A stretch of 64,000 nucleotides of DNA from Lachnospiraceae bacterium (lineage in GTDB: Bacteria; Bacillota; Clostridia; Lachnospirales; Lachnospiraceae), in contig JAFUFL010000039.1 of the NCBI GenBank assembly GCA_017469935.1, positions 1 through 64,000 on the forward strand, given 5' to 3'. The notes under the pieces were generated by a model, which was not told the origin of the DNA, ran no database searches, and saw nothing but the letters and a program-made list of their open reading frames with translations. Shown here one piece after another: positions 26,841 through 35,854 of this stretch (positions are counted from its first letter, which is position 1; the number at the start of each line of letters is the position of its first letter). The translations under genes were made by a program, and so were the position numbers.

Positions 26841-27878
26841 TTACCATGTAACTGCAATATCGAGCTGATGGGGATTCCCGGCGGCAAATCCGCCCGTATC
26901 CACGACGATACAAGTTCCAAGGCTGCACTCTACAAGAGAACCGAAAGGATGGACGCCCAGATTCGCGGCGCACATGATGTAGTCTCCGAACATCTTGCAG
27001 CCGTCATTTCTGACCCATACTTCGTAATAATATCCTCGGCGGTTCATGTTTCTGACGCAGCCGCTCATATTGAGATTGTAATATGTTTCCTTACCGGAAG
27101 GACCATACACGGATCCCTTGCTGCGGGACAGGACCGGGCCGTTCCAGTTCATGCTTCTGGTCTGGCTCGCGAGTTCCGCCCTGCGCTCATCCTTGACCGC
27201 CTGGGCCCAGTCTTCTTTGCCCTCGGAGACCTTCTCTACGATCGTCTCCTCCTGCTCTATTTTGCTCTGTGCTTCGTTTTCTTCTTTCCTGATGTCGTCC
27301 GCTTTGAGAGCCTCGATCTGTGCCTGCTCCCTTGTGATGAAACCGCTGTCAATATAGCCGATGGTCCCGCCGTAGGTCACTTCCCAGTACTTCAGGTCGC
27401 TGCTTCCCGTGAGATGAATCGAGGAATATTTTTCCAAAGAGACGAGATCTTCCGCGTCATCGGAAGGCTCCGCCTTGATCACAGCCGCATCCAAAAGATA
27501 GACGACCGCGTCTTCCTTAACGAACTGGTAGGTGCTGTCGAAGGCCGCCCCGATCGTGCTCTTTGTCATCTCGGCGTCGTCCGCTTCGGGTGCCTGCATG
27601 GCCTCCTCGGCTCCGCCCGCCGCCACTGCCGATTCTTCCGCCGCCGTGATATCGGCGGCGCCCAGGTCCGCATTGTCAATGGCCTGCGCCGTCTCCGGTG
27701 AGATCACATTGCCGGCTGCGTCCGTAACTGCTTCCTCCTGTGCCTGTTCCTGTTCGATTTCGACAGCCTGCGCCGTGCTGGCCCCTTCTCCGGATGTCTC
27801 CGAAGCTTTGACAGTCATGCCGCTCACAGTCATCACGATCGCCGCCGACAGACAGAGTGAAAGTATCCTCTTTTTCAT
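26841..27878 (-). CDS. Secreted SH3 / 3D-domain cell-wall protein
   Basis: 345 residues from the ATG at 27878, preceded by GGAGG. Residues 1-25 are a signal peptide (MKKRILSLCLSAAIVM). Then an acidic Ala/Glu-rich linker to about 110, an SH3b-like domain (about 120-185, VVYLLDAAVIKAEP through WEVTYGGTIGYIDSGFI), a charged coiled-coil segment 185-240, and a C-terminal 3D-type double-psi barrel (270-345) with MCAANLGVHPFGS, VVDTGGF and LDIAVTW. Asp327, Thr328, Gly329 and Asp340 sit where the three conserved aspartates of 3D domains (YabE, YocH, MltA C-terminus) lie. Such domains act on peptidoglycan glycan strands. Followed after 6 bases by the C39-like gene. Confidence 0.82.
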   Translation of the reverse strand: MKKRILSLCLSAAIVMTVSGMTVKASETSGEGASTAQAVEIEQEQAQEEAVTDAAGNVISPETAQAIDNADLGAADITAAEESAVAAGGAEEAMQAPEADDAEMTKSTIGAAFDSTYQFVKEDAVVYLLDAAVIKAEPSDDAEDLVSLEKYSSIHLTGSSDLKYWEVTYGGTIGYIDSGFITREQAQIEALKADDIRKEENEAQSKIEQEETIVEKVSEGKEDWAQAVKDERRAELASQTRSMNWNGPVLSRSKGSVYGPSGKETYYNLNMSGCVRNMNRRGYYYEVWVRNDGCKMFGDYIMCAANLGVHPFGSLVECSLGTCIVVDTGGFAAGNPHQLDIAVTW

Positions 27879-28071
27879 AAATCCTCCAAATTGTACCTGC
27901 AATTCACATATCTTAGTCAAAACATTGATATTTTATCATGCAGATATCAAAAATGTCGGATTTTGCTTTTTCTTAAGATTATTTCATAGAATGTTTATAA
28001 ACTGTCGCTATTTTGACCGTTTTCCGGCCCCGACTATTTGATCTTTTGTGTATTTTCACCTTAAAGCGAGA

Positions 28072-28983
28072 TCACTTCGGCGCTCCCGCCTCCCCGGCCG
28101 AATCGACATGCACGTCCATCTGCGGATAAGGAATCTTGATGCCTTCCGCGTCAAACTGCAGCTTGATCTCCTCCGTGATATACCACTTGGCCTTGAGATA
28201 TTCGGAGCCGGGCACCCAGCCGAACGCCTCGACCACAACGGAGCTGTCTCCCAGACTGCTGATGTGCACGTCGACTCCCTTGTCGGCGATCACGGACGGA
28301 CAGCTCAGGTAGACCTTTTCCATGACTTCCTTGGCTTTTTTCAGGTCGGAGTCATAGCTGATCCCGACAGACAGATCGAGCCGTCTCTCTGCCATGGCCG
28401 ATGCATCAATGACGGCCGAATTGGAGAGCGATCCGTTGGGAATGGTCAGGACCCGGTTGTCGATGGTCGTGATCGACGTGTACACCAGGCCGATCTCCTT
28501 CACCGTTCCGTCTCCGTACGAAGTTGACACATAGTCCCCCACTTTGAAGGGCTTCATGAGAAGGATCAGAATGCCGCCCGCCACATTGGCCAGGCTCCCC
28601 TGCAGGGACATACTGATTGCCAGGCCGGCTGCGCCCAGCACTGTGACGATCGAAGCCGTGTTGACTCCGAGCTGACCGACGATCATGAAAACAAGAAACA
28701 CATACAAAAGCACTCTCGCGACTGACATCAGGAAGTTCGAGACGCCCACGTCGATGGAAGTGTGCTTCAGGAACTTGTCCAGCAGCTTTAAGAGAAAACT
28801 GATCAGCTTTTTTCCGATAATATAGATGATCAGTGCGACGATGATATTAAAGATCAGTGTCTGCAGCGCGGGCATGATCGAAGCCATAAGTTTCTCCAGG
28901 TTTGACGGCGTCAGCTCCGTGACGTCAATGTTTGGCAGTTCGCCGTCGTCCGTCCACCCGCGCAGATACGCAGAATAGTTCAT
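28072..28983 (-). CDS. mscS: Small-conductance mechanosensitive channel, MscS family
   Basis: 303 residues, the usual MscS length. Three membrane helices (about 37-58, 83-105 and 112-145); the third is the pore helix, TVLGAAGLAISMSLQGSLANVAGGILILL, with the Gly/Ala pattern of TM3. The beta domain follows (PFKVGDYVSTSYGDGTVKEIGLVYTSITTIDNRVLTIPNG), then the alpha/beta cage. It opens under membrane tension to release solutes on osmotic downshock (family knowledge). ATG 28983 lies 10 bases after AAAGGAAC. Apparently monocistronic; no terminator is evident in the 193 bases downstream. Confidence 0.95.
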   Translation of the reverse strand: MNYSAYLRGWTDDGELPNIDVTELTPSNLEKLMASIMPALQTLIFNIIVALIIYIIGKKLISFLLKLLDKFLKHTSIDVGVSNFLMSVARVLLYVFLVFMIVGQLGVNTASIVTVLGAAGLAISMSLQGSLANVAGGILILLMKPFKVGDYVSTSYGDGTVKEIGLVYTSITTIDNRVLTIPNGSLSNSAVIDASAMAERRLDLSVGISYDSDLKKAKEVMEKVYLSCPSVIADKGVDVHISSLGDSSVVVEAFGWVPGSEYLKAKWYITEEIKLQFDAEGIKIPYPQMDVHVDSAGEAGAPK

Positions 28984-29080
28984 AATTATAATTGTTCCTT
29001 TCTAAAGCGCTCTTTTCCGGCGCGGTATTGTGCGGGCCGCCGCAGGCTTGCTCAGTCCGTCGCTACATGCCGCGCGGTCC

Positions 29081-29896
29081 TCAGGCGTTCCAGCCCCCGT
29101 CGCTGTCAAAGTCAAAGCTGAGCTGCTCCTCCCCGGGCTGCGTCTGACCGGCCTCTGTCTCCGGCACAGTTCTTCTCTCGCGGAAAGTCTCTTCGTGAAG
29201 CGACGTGAAGTCCTTCTTGAGATAGATCAGGAATTCCTCTTCCGGAATATCGTATTTTCCCAGAAGCTTAGTGATCATCTTCTTAAGATATCGCGCGCTG
29301 ACATGCGTCTCCACATACAGATCGGCATCCGGAATCTTGGCCGGCGTGTCGAGTCCTACTCCATCTCTGGAAAAATAGGGCCGCTTCCTGCCCTGCAGGT
29401 CCGGATCCGTCTCCAGGCTCGTAAAAAGCATAGGGTTCATCCTGTTGAGAATGGCACAAGTCTGCATCAGCATCTGCTTCCAGCTGTCCACCTCATACTT
29501 CTGGCCGTAGAGCGAAAATGCCGAGGGTTTCTTATTAGTCAATACAGTGGCGAGACTATACGGGATCGTCTCATCTACGCGGTAGGCGTCATAATCGATC
29601 TTCTCCTGCGCGTTCTTTTCTCTCTGCGCTTTCAGAAGATTCTGCTCCAATGAGAACTGCGACTGACAGGTCTCAATGCTGTCCAGCTCCTTGCGAATAC
29701 TCCGGTAGATCCTGCGATATTCCTTGATCTTGTCCGGATCCTTGTCGCCCCGATATTTTTCCTTCTCGATCTCCATCATGACCGCCGCTCCGGCCTCTTC
29801 CAGAAGTCCGGACAGCCTCTCCATTTCTCTGGATAATTTCTCGGCATTCTTCGGAAATCCACGGTACAGATCGGCAGCAATTTTCTCGAGCTCCAT
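29081..29896 (-). CDS. Conserved hypothetical protein, 271 residues
   Basis: Not recognised with confidence. I choose the ATG at 29896 (MELEKIAADLY) because GGGGGTAATT precedes it; in-frame ATGs at 29908 and 29932 and a TTG at 29944 are alternatives. The N-terminal half is charged and probably coiled coil (residues 15-105). The C-terminal half has FSLYGQKYEVDSWKQML, KRPYFSRDG and LYVETHVSARYLKKMITKLL, a pattern I associate with small Clostridia proteins of unknown function. The tail (235-271) is acidic and disordered. A TTACAT-TTG-ATGTAA palindrome stands upstream at 29964-29978. Confidence 0.7.
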   Translation of the reverse strand: MELEKIAADLYRGFPKNAEKLSREMERLSGLLEEAGAAVMMEIEKEKYRGDKDPDKIKEYRRIYRSIRKELDSIETCQSQFSLEQNLLKAQREKNAQEKIDYDAYRVDETIPYSLATVLTNKKPSAFSLYGQKYEVDSWKQMLMQTCAILNRMNPMLFTSLETDPDLQGRKRPYFSRDGVGLDTPAKIPDADLYVETHVSARYLKKMITKLLGKYDIPEEEFLIYLKKDFTSLHEETFRERRTVPETEAGQTQPGEEQLSFDFDSDGGWNA

Positions 29897-29963
29897 AATT
29901 ACCCCCATGTATCCCGCTTGTTCATAACCCATATTGTCAGTCAAGTGAATAATTACTAATATT

Positions 29964-29978
29964 TTACATCAAATGTAA
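29964..29978. promoter_or_regulatory. TTACAT-N3-ATGTAA palindrome
   Basis: A perfect 6-3-6 inverted repeat 68 bases before the hypothetical gene's chosen start, in AT-rich DNA. A TTGACA box sits just upstream of it on the minus strand (near 30000-30005). It may be an operator; no binding protein can be named. Confidence 0.35.
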
Positions 29979-30205
29979 TTTTTTCGAAATACAAAATTAG
30001 TGTCAACACATAGCGATGCTATTTTTTTCTATGCTTTTCCCTCTGGATCCGGTTGGCTTGCTATCTGTCTGGCTCTCTTGGCCGGGACTTACCTGACACG
30101 ACCCTACTATATGGGAAAGACTCCCTTTTCGTCGGTCTACCTCCGCCCGGAACAGCCGCCACACCCCAAATACACCCGGCACAAGCCAAATGCACCCCCG
30201 ACGCC

Positions 30206-30255
30206 ATAAAAAAGCCGGCGCACCCGGAATTAAGAAAATTCCAGATCCGCCGGCT
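30206..30255 (-). terminator. Terminator of the hybrid histidine kinase gene
   Basis: Minus strand AGCCGGCG, a loop of 27 bases that itself pairs partly (GGAATT / AATTCC), CGCCGGCT, then a run of T. It begins 26 bases after the stop at 30281. The stretch 29945-30205 to its left contains no gene. Confidence 0.8.
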
Positions 30256-30280
30256 CTTCACCATTCATTGCGATCTGCAG

Positions 30281-32350
30281 TCATCGTACCGCCTCTCCGC
30301 GCTTCTCCCGCAGCTTATGTACAGCCTGATTGAGCACCTGAATATTGAGGGGCTTCGGAATATGCGCGTTCATCCCGCAGGCAAAGGCCCGCTCGACATC
30401 CTCTTCCATAGTGTCGGCCGTCATTGCCAGGATCGGCACTGTCGCCGCATCTTCCTTGGGCAGGCTCCGTATTGCCGCCGTCGCTTCATAGCCGTCCATC
30501 AGAGGCATCCGGATGTCCATGAGGATCATGTCATAATAGCCGGGCCTCGAGTTGCGGAACATGGCCACGGCCGCCTTGCCGTTGCCGGCGATCTCGCACC
30601 GGGCGCCTTCCACCTCGAGAAGTTCCTTGAGAACGTCCGCGTTGATCGTGTTGTCCTCTGCGACGAGGAATCTCAGGCCCGCAAGCGGATTTGTCTCGAC
30701 CGTCTCGATCCCCGCGCCTTCTCCCTCTTTGTCAAGCCCCAGGTCTTCCACTATTTTGCGGAAGGTGGAGAAGAAGAACGGCTTGGGCATGATCGCCGCG
30801 ATCCCCGCCTTGTGTACGTTCTGCGTAAAGTGTTCCGCTTTGTCGGACATGAGGATGATGGCGGGAATTTTGGTCCAGGCCATGGCCCGGATCTCGTCCG
30901 CGACCTCCCAGTATCCTTTGTCCTGAATGTCGCGGTCCATGAGAAACAGGTCGTAATTCCTGTCCTCCATGTTGGCCTGCTCCGCCAGCTGCAGCGCGCC
31001 GTAGCCGCTCGCCGTGTATTCCGTATCCAGGCCTGTATCCCTGAGCAGCGCGCAGATCCTCGCCGCTTCATTCATATTCTCACCCACGACCAGGAGTCTG
31101 TGGACGCCGTGCTCGCTCCAGAAGTTGTCCGCCGCGCGGCCGGATTCCTGAAGGCGAAGTCCCACGAAGAAGGTCGTACCCTGTCCCAGCGTGCTCTGTA
31201 CGGAAATCGTCCCGCCCATCTGCGCGACAAATTTCCTGCTTATGGCTATTCCGAGGCCGGATCCCTGCATTCCCGGAATGTCATCAAAGCGCCCGACATT
31301 GTCGAACAGTCTCTTCTGCAGTTCACTGCTCATTCCGATTCCGTTGTCGCGGATCTCGAAGGAAATTTCTCTGTAGCCTGAATCCCCGTCTTTTCTGCCG
31401 ATCACGGAGAGGGAGATCTCGCCGCCCTCCGGCGTGTACTGCAGGGCATTGTTGAGCAGGTTCATCAGGACTTCCGTGATCCTCACCTTGTCGCCGAGGA
31501 AAATATCGTGCTCAATTCCGGATGTGTTGACTTCAAAGCGCTGATGCTTGAGCTGCGCCTTTGTCTTTACCAGCTCGGAGACTTCCTCAATGGTGCTTCC
31601 CAGAGCGAACTCGCTCTTGTCGGCCTCCGCACTGTTCCGGTCGGTCCCGCTCATCTCCATGATCTGGTTGATCATCACGAGCAGATCCTGGCAGGAAACA
31701 CTGATCCTGTGCGCGTACTCCATGACTTTGGCGGAGTTTTCCGCGTTCTTCATCAGAAGCATCACAAATCCGGCTATGGAATTTAAGGGTGTTCTCAGGT
31801 CGTGAGACATGCCCTTGAGCATTCGGTTGTGCACCGCGATCGTCCCGTCATAGAGGATCTCATGCAGGCGGCTGTTGTCGGCCGTTCCGCTCTCCGCGTC
31901 CAGATACACGACGAGATAGCGGGCATTTCCTCTGATCCCTTCGAGCCTTGCGACACTTCTGTGATACGCCTTGGAGAGCCCCGTCCTTCTGTCGATGCAC
32001 TCCGCTTCCGAATGAAGGATCGTATCGCTGTCCTCCGCGCCGCTCTGCTTCGCCAGGCCGCTGTCGAACATCTCCTTGCAAGGAATGTCGCCGGATTTCG
32101 GTCCCAGCTCGCGGATGTCACTCATGACGAGCTCTCTGGGCAGTCCCAGCACTTCCTCGACATTGGGCGATACATAGACAGCGCCCCTGCCGCCCTCATC
32201 GATCAGAAGAAGGAGATTACGCGTGCCCACAACCATCGCATCGTAAAGACGCGCGGTAGCTTCCAGCTCTTCCCTGGCATCATTCAGGTCCTGCTTCAAT
32301 ATTTGGTTTTCGCGGAGAATCTCCTGAATCTCACTTTCCGTAAACTGCAT
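30281..32350 (-). CDS. Soluble hybrid sensor histidine kinase with two receiver domains
   Basis: 689 residues, no membrane helix, so cytoplasmic. N-terminal coiled coil (5-35), PAS-like sensor (35-155), HisKA dimerisation domain with SHDLRTPLN (phospho-acceptor His183), HATPase domain (N-box LMNLLNNALQYTPEGG, DNGIGM, GSGLGIAIS), a first receiver-like domain (about 405-525, LLVVGENMN, LFLMDRD) and a complete C-terminal receiver (about 565-685, VAEDNTIN, LMDIRMPLMDGYEA, phosphorylation site Asp612, PKP). The first receiver has GEN in place of the acidic pair, so it may be inactive. No separate response regulator with a DNA-binding domain is adjacent, so the output pathway is unknown. ATG 32350 follows AAGGTG. 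Confidence 0.93.
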   Translation of the reverse strand: MQFTESEIQEILRENQILKQDLNDAREELEATARLYDAMVVGTRNLLLLIDEGGRGAVYVSPNVEEVLGLPRELVMSDIRELGPKSGDIPCKEMFDSGLAKQSGAEDSDTILHSEAECIDRRTGLSKAYHRSVARLEGIRGNARYLVVYLDAESGTADNSRLHEILYDGTIAVHNRMLKGMSHDLRTPLNSIAGFVMLLMKNAENSAKVMEYAHRISVSCQDLLVMINQIMEMSGTDRNSAEADKSEFALGSTIEEVSELVKTKAQLKHQRFEVNTSGIEHDIFLGDKVRITEVLMNLLNNALQYTPEGGEISLSVIGRKDGDSGYREISFEIRDNGIGMSSELQKRLFDNVGRFDDIPGMQGSGLGIAISRKFVAQMGGTISVQSTLGQGTTFFVGLRLQESGRAADNFWSEHGVHRLLVVGENMNEAARICALLRDTGLDTEYTASGYGALQLAEQANMEDRNYDLFLMDRDIQDKGYWEVADEIRAMAWTKIPAIILMSDKAEHFTQNVHKAGIAAIMPKPFFFSTFRKIVEDLGLDKEGEGAGIETVETNPLAGLRFLVAEDNTINADVLKELLEVEGARCEIAGNGKAAVAMFRNSRPGYYDMILMDIRMPLMDGYEATAAIRSLPKEDAATVPILAMTADTMEEDVERAFACGMNAHIPKPLNIQVLNQAVHKLREKRGEAVR

Positions 32351-32428
32351 GCAATAACACCTTTACACTAACAGATCAAGTGTTTCAACAATCCACATTA
32401 TTGTATCCCAAAACCCGTTTGAATACAA

Positions 32429-33049
32429 TTACCATATCGTCTCTATCTCTTTTTTGACGCGCTCTTCGATGCGGCGCACCGCCAAAGCCGCTGCGCTGTG
32501 CGGCCCGAACTCCGCGGCCGAGATCTCCTTCATCTCATCCAGCGCCTTTAACGCCTTCTCCGGCTGGCCGCTCCGGACTGCGGCCTCGATCAGGCGCTCC
32601 AGGCAGTGGAGCCCGTAAGTATTTCTGATACCGATCAGCCTTTCGGTGCCCGCGCGGAGCTTCTCGAACATCTGCGTCGCGGCTGCGGCCTCCCCCGTCT
32701 CCAGCAGAGCGTTCGCATACCGGTACAGAATGAAAAGGTACATCGGCATGTAGCTGTCCGCCATTTTTTCATCGGCAAAGGCAAACAGTTTTGCGTACAG
32801 GTCCCTGTATGTTTCCTTATCTCCGCTTTCCCTCAGCCGGGCGATCCGGTCGGAGATCTGCTCGAAATCGCTCTCGAAGGCAAACAGGACCTTGTCCTTT
32901 CTGACGCCCGCCTCCTCGTTCCGGCGGGCCCGGTCGATGATCGCCTCCACGACCTCCTGCAGCTTCCGGGCGCTCGCATCCTCTTTCGCGAGCATCCGCT
33001 TCAGCTTGCGATCCCGCATCCATTCTCGCATTTCATCAATAATAGACAT
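32429..33049 (-). CDS. TPR-like helical protein of unknown function
   Basis: 206 residues from the ATG at 33049 (MSIIDEMREWMRDRKLKRML), chosen because GGGAGA lies upstream; an in-frame ATG at 33082 would add 11 residues. All-helical with tetratricopeptide-like character: YANALLETGEAAAATQMFEKLRAG and AAVRSGQPEKALKALDEMKEISA look like helix pairs of two TPR units (about 110-190). The N-terminal half is basic then acidic coiled coil. No signal peptide. It lies just upstream of the histidine kinase gene in the same direction (78-base gap), so the two may be co-transcribed. Function not identified. Confidence 0.72.
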   Translation of the reverse strand: MSIIDEMREWMRDRKLKRMLAKEDASARKLQEVVEAIIDRARRNEEAGVRKDKVLFAFESDFEQISDRIARLRESGDKETYRDLYAKLFAFADEKMADSYMPMYLFILYRYANALLETGEAAAATQMFEKLRAGTERLIGIRNTYGLHCLERLIEAAVRSGQPEKALKALDEMKEISAAEFGPHSAAALAVRRIEERVKKEIETIW

Positions 33050-33093
33050 TGCCGTCTCTCCCGCGTGCAAAGCCCGCTCCATAGTCTCTCGAA

Positions 33094-33130
33094 ATCAGAA
33101 AGGGCTGCGAGATCCATGATCCCGCAGCCC
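33094..33130 (-). terminator. Terminator between the coiled-coil and TPR-like genes
   Basis: Minus strand GGGCTGCGGGATC, ATG loop, GATCTCGCAGCCC followed by TTTCTGATT. It follows the stop at 33191 by about 60 bases and separates that gene from the TPR-like gene. Confidence 0.75.
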
Positions 33131-33190
33131 GGTCTTAGCTGTCTGTGTCTACAGTTTTAGTGTATTGGCTGATATCTCACTGCATTTTCA

Positions 33191-33631
33191 TCATGTACTC
33201 TGTTTCTGCAGATCTGAAATCCAGCTCTCGCGGTACTGGATTTCCTTTTTCAGTCTGGACTGTTCCGTCTCGAGATCTGAAATTTTGCGGCAGCGCTCCG
33301 TTGCCTCGCTGTCATCCACTGTCACACATCCGCTGGCAATCACAAACGGGAGCTTCTGCTTGCGGATCCTGCCCGCGTAATCGATGGTCAGAACAGCGTC
33401 TTTCTGTTCGCTCACTGTTCCTGCCCCGTACTGCGTGTGCTCCACTGTCTTTCCTTCCAGGTTCGGAAGTGTCATTGCCTCTCTCTGTTCAGTAACCTCT
33501 GTAAGCCTTCCGCGCAGTTGGCCGACCTGTCTGGTCAGCTTCTCAATCTCAACTCTTGCTGCTTCTTCTCTCTGCTTCTTGGTTGTTGCCCTTCTGCGTC
33601 TTACACCTACGCCAGTAACTCTTTGTGCCAT
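33191..33631 (-). CDS. Coiled-coil protein with a small UvrD-tail-like beta domain
   Basis: 146 residues. The ATG at 33631 follows AAAGGTGG at 5 bases. Basic N-terminus (RVTGVGVRRRRATTKKQREEAARVEIEKL), coiled coil to about residue 52, a compact beta domain (55-110, GKTVEHTQYGAGTVSEQKDAVLTIDYAGRIRK) and a second coiled coil (113-146). The beta part resembles the V-x-H-x-x-F/Y-G-x-G-x-V module at the C-terminus of PcrA/Rep helicases, an RNA-polymerase or nucleic-acid contact surface in those proteins; here it stands alone between two coils. Function otherwise unknown. A good promoter lies at 33721-33750. Confidence 0.75.
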   Translation of the reverse strand: MAQRVTGVGVRRRRATTKKQREEAARVEIEKLTRQVGQLRGRLTEVTEQREAMTLPNLEGKTVEHTQYGAGTVSEQKDAVLTIDYAGRIRKQKLPFVIASGCVTVDDSEATERCRKISDLETEQSRLKKEIQYRESWISDLQKQST

Positions 33632-33720
33632 CTATACCACCTTTCTTAACAGCCGCGGGAATTCGGACCCGCGACAGCGGCGCAGAACGTACTCACTTCA
33701 GTCACTTTTTGGGTACTTAT

Positions 33721-33750
33721 ATTTTAACACAGTGTTTCATTTTCGGTCAA
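33721..33750 (-). promoter_or_regulatory. Promoter of the coiled-coil gene
   Basis: Minus strand -35 TTGACC (33745-33750), 18-base spacer, -10 TAAAAT (33721-33726). The leader of about 85 bases contains a CGCGGG / CCCGCG hairpin before the ribosome site. Confidence 0.6.
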
Positions 33751-33944
33751 AACGGAAAAATCGCCTATAAATTCACTTTTTTTCCAATGGATTGTGGCTA
33801 AAATTATGTGTCCCCGAAGGTCGATCCATTCTCCCGCGTCCTAATAATTACGAAAAATTCATAATTTTGTAACATCTTTGTTGTCAAGTCATGATATACT
33901 TGCTATGCGGTCAAAATACAGTGCTTAATTTCGAAAGGCCATTT

Positions 33945-35072
33945 ATGAAGAAAATATCCATCGCAGCTGCGGGACTTGCCACGATCCTGACAACGTCCGT
34001 GCTGTTTGCTTACGCGGAGCCATCCGGGAAGATCATCCCGGCACAGGACGACGCGGTACACTATTGCAGAACGCATCTCTCCGAAGAGGAACAGCTTCTG
34101 TACGACGCTCTGCTTGCCTGCGCGCTCTCTGAAGATCCAACGACAAAGGGCGGCGAATTTCAGATCAGCCATGACCCGGCCGGGGACGAGTTCAAGACCA
34201 TGTTCCACACATGTTACAACGCGCTCTTGTTCGACCATCCGGAGCTATTTTGGCTGTCCGTGAGCAGCAGTTCCTTCCGGTACAGCTACAGGCGCCTGAT
34301 CATGAACGACAGCGGCTACTCGGTCTCGATCCAGCTCTCCGATTCGTTTCCCGACAAGGACGAGCAGATGAAAGCGCTCGACAGCGCGGCTGAGGAATTT
34401 CTCGCCGACATCGATCTCGCGGACAGTGCTCCCAATGTGGCGCTGGCGATCCACGACAAGCTGATCGATCTGGTCAGCTATGACAAAGAAGCGGCCTCCT
34501 CGCTGGACAAGGATCTGGCCCATACGGCTTACGGCGCGCTCGTCGCCAACAGCCGCGGCGACGCCAACTCCGCTGTCTGTGACGGCTATTCCTACGCCTA
34601 CGAATACCTTCTTCAGAAGGCGGGCATCCGGAGCACCATCATCGCGGGCCGGGCGGGCGACACAGAGGAATCTGCCGGTCCCCATTCCTGGAATCTTGTC
34701 GAGCTCTCCGGGGAGTGGTACGAAGTGGACTCCACCTGGAACGACATCTCCGCCGAGGAAGCCCTGAACTCCGAAGAGGAGTACAGCGAGATTGCGGAAG
34801 AGGCGATGCGAAACGAGTGGTACACAGACCGACTCAGACATTTCCTCTATGGTGTAACTACAGAGCAGATCTCCTCTTTTGAGCCGGGCAAATACTACCG
34901 GTACACCAACGACCGCGGATGGGTCAGTTTCCTGAGCGACTCCGTCCACATCCGCCATACGCAGGAAGATTCCGCCTCTACCGGCGATTACATGACCCCA
35001 CTGGCTCCCACCGCAGAGGGAACACGGTTTTCGTACGAGAACCTGAAGGATGGAAATGAGGATGGAGAGTGA
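33945..35072 (+). CDS. Secreted transglutaminase-like protein
   Basis: 375 residues from the ATG at 33945 (MKKISIAAAGLATILTTSVLFAYA, a signal peptide) after AAAGG. The C-terminal half is a transglutaminase-like (papain-fold) domain: AVCDGYSYAYEYLLQKAGI (Cys212), GPHSWNLVEL (His247) and YEVDSTWND (Asp262) form the expected Cys-His-Asp triad. In bacteria such proteins act as peptidases or amide-bond enzymes at the cell surface; the substrate here is unknown. The N-terminal half (40-160) has no recognised domain. A TGATATACT extended -10 is visible at 33891-33899. Ends before a strong terminator. Confidence 0.85.
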   Translation: MKKISIAAAGLATILTTSVLFAYAEPSGKIIPAQDDAVHYCRTHLSEEEQLLYDALLACALSEDPTTKGGEFQISHDPAGDEFKTMFHTCYNALLFDHPELFWLSVSSSSFRYSYRRLIMNDSGYSVSIQLSDSFPDKDEQMKALDSAAEEFLADIDLADSAPNVALAIHDKLIDLVSYDKEAASSLDKDLAHTAYGALVANSRGDANSAVCDGYSYAYEYLLQKAGIRSTIIAGRAGDTEESAGPHSWNLVELSGEWYEVDSTWNDISAEEALNSEEEYSEIAEEAMRNEWYTDRLRHFLYGVTTEQISSFEPGKYYRYTNDRGWVSFLSDSVHIRHTQEDSASTGDYMTPLAPTAEGTRFSYENLKDGNEDGE

Positions 35073-35109
35073 GAATTTCCTGAGGCCAAAATATTGCTGA
35101 TAACATCAA

Positions 35110-35148
35110 AAGGCGTGTGAAGTTCGATACTTCACACGCCTCTTTTTT
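35110..35148 (+). terminator. Terminator of the transglutaminase-like gene
   Basis: AGGCGTGTGAAGT, TCGAT loop, ACTTCACACGCCT, then CTTTTTT: a perfect 13-bp stem with a T-run, 38 bases after the stop. Next to it, 35150-35260 contains several further GC hairpins (CCGCTTTCAGCGG; CTCGCTTCGCGAG) and no gene. Confidence 0.9.
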
Positions 35149-35261
35149 CTGCGTTATTGCCGCTTTCAGCGGCAGGCGATATTCGCCGCGGCTTTGTCAG
35201 ACGGAAAGTCCGCGGCGGCGACTCGCTTCGCGAGCCCTGACATATGCCGGTCTGTTCGGGA

Positions 35262-35696
35262 TTACTCCTCTTTCAGCTCTTCTTTCACTTCTTCAGCTGC
35301 TTCCTCCGCTGCCTCTGCGACGTCCTCTGCGGCATCCGCCACATTCTCCGCAACATCAGCTGCCGCCTCCGCAGCCTGCTCTTCCGCGCTGTTAAGCTTC
35401 TCGGAAACCATCTTCTCCGCGGCTGCCAGCTGATCTTTGATCTTGGCCAGCTCTTCCTCAGACATCTTGGAGATCTTCTGGCTCAGCTCGTCGATGTTGA
35501 TGCCTCTCTTGTCCATATTCTGCTTGAAACTGCTCTGGAGATCCTTGCTCATCTCCTTCCCCTGCTCGACAGTGAGCTCGCCCTTCTTGACCAGCTCGCC
35601 GATGATCTCCTGGCCTTTCTCCACAGTGATAGCTGCCGCACCTACGCCGGCCAGAAAGAACTTCTTGATTCCGTCACCCAACTTATACTCTGCCAT
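35262..35696 (-). CDS. Phasin-like helical protein
   Basis: 144 residues. The ATG at 35696 follows AGGAGG at 5 bases. N-terminal GIKKFFLAGVGAAAITVEKGQEII, then LVKKGELTVEQGKEM, typical of the short Firmicutes proteins placed in the phasin / polyhydroxyalkanoate-granule-associated family. Residues 95-144 are an extreme Ala/Glu tract (AEEQAAEAAADVAENVADAAEDVAEAAEEAAEE), amphipathic and probably coiled. No PHA synthase is visible in the window, so a granule role is not supported here; a membrane- or surface-binding structural role is equally possible. Confidence 0.75.
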   Translation of the reverse strand: MAEYKLGDGIKKFFLAGVGAAAITVEKGQEIIGELVKKGELTVEQGKEMSKDLQSSFKQNMDKRGINIDELSQKISKMSEEELAKIKDQLAAAEKMVSEKLNSAEEQAAEAAADVAENVADAAEDVAEAAEEAAEEVKEELKEE

Positions 35697-35854
35697 TTTA
35701 TCCTCCTTATCATTATGGGACTCCCCATAGTTACCTGAGTCTTAGCAGCACCATTGCTGCTTTCTTTCTCTACCTTCTTCTATTCTACCCACAAAAGTGT
35801 ATTCCTTGTGATAACCGGATAAACATTCTATTAAAGGGATTAAAAAAGTATGGA

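Noticed and set aside
33640-33720. A tRNA-like 3' end (CGGACCCGCGAC) before the coiled-coil gene
   Set aside because: No matching acceptor stem, anticodon loop or T-loop consensus could be assembled; it is a GC hairpin in the leader.
35262-35696. Phasin as evidence for polyhydroxyalkanoate storage
   Set aside because: No PHA synthase or related gene in the window, and short Firmicutes phasin-like proteins occur without PHA.
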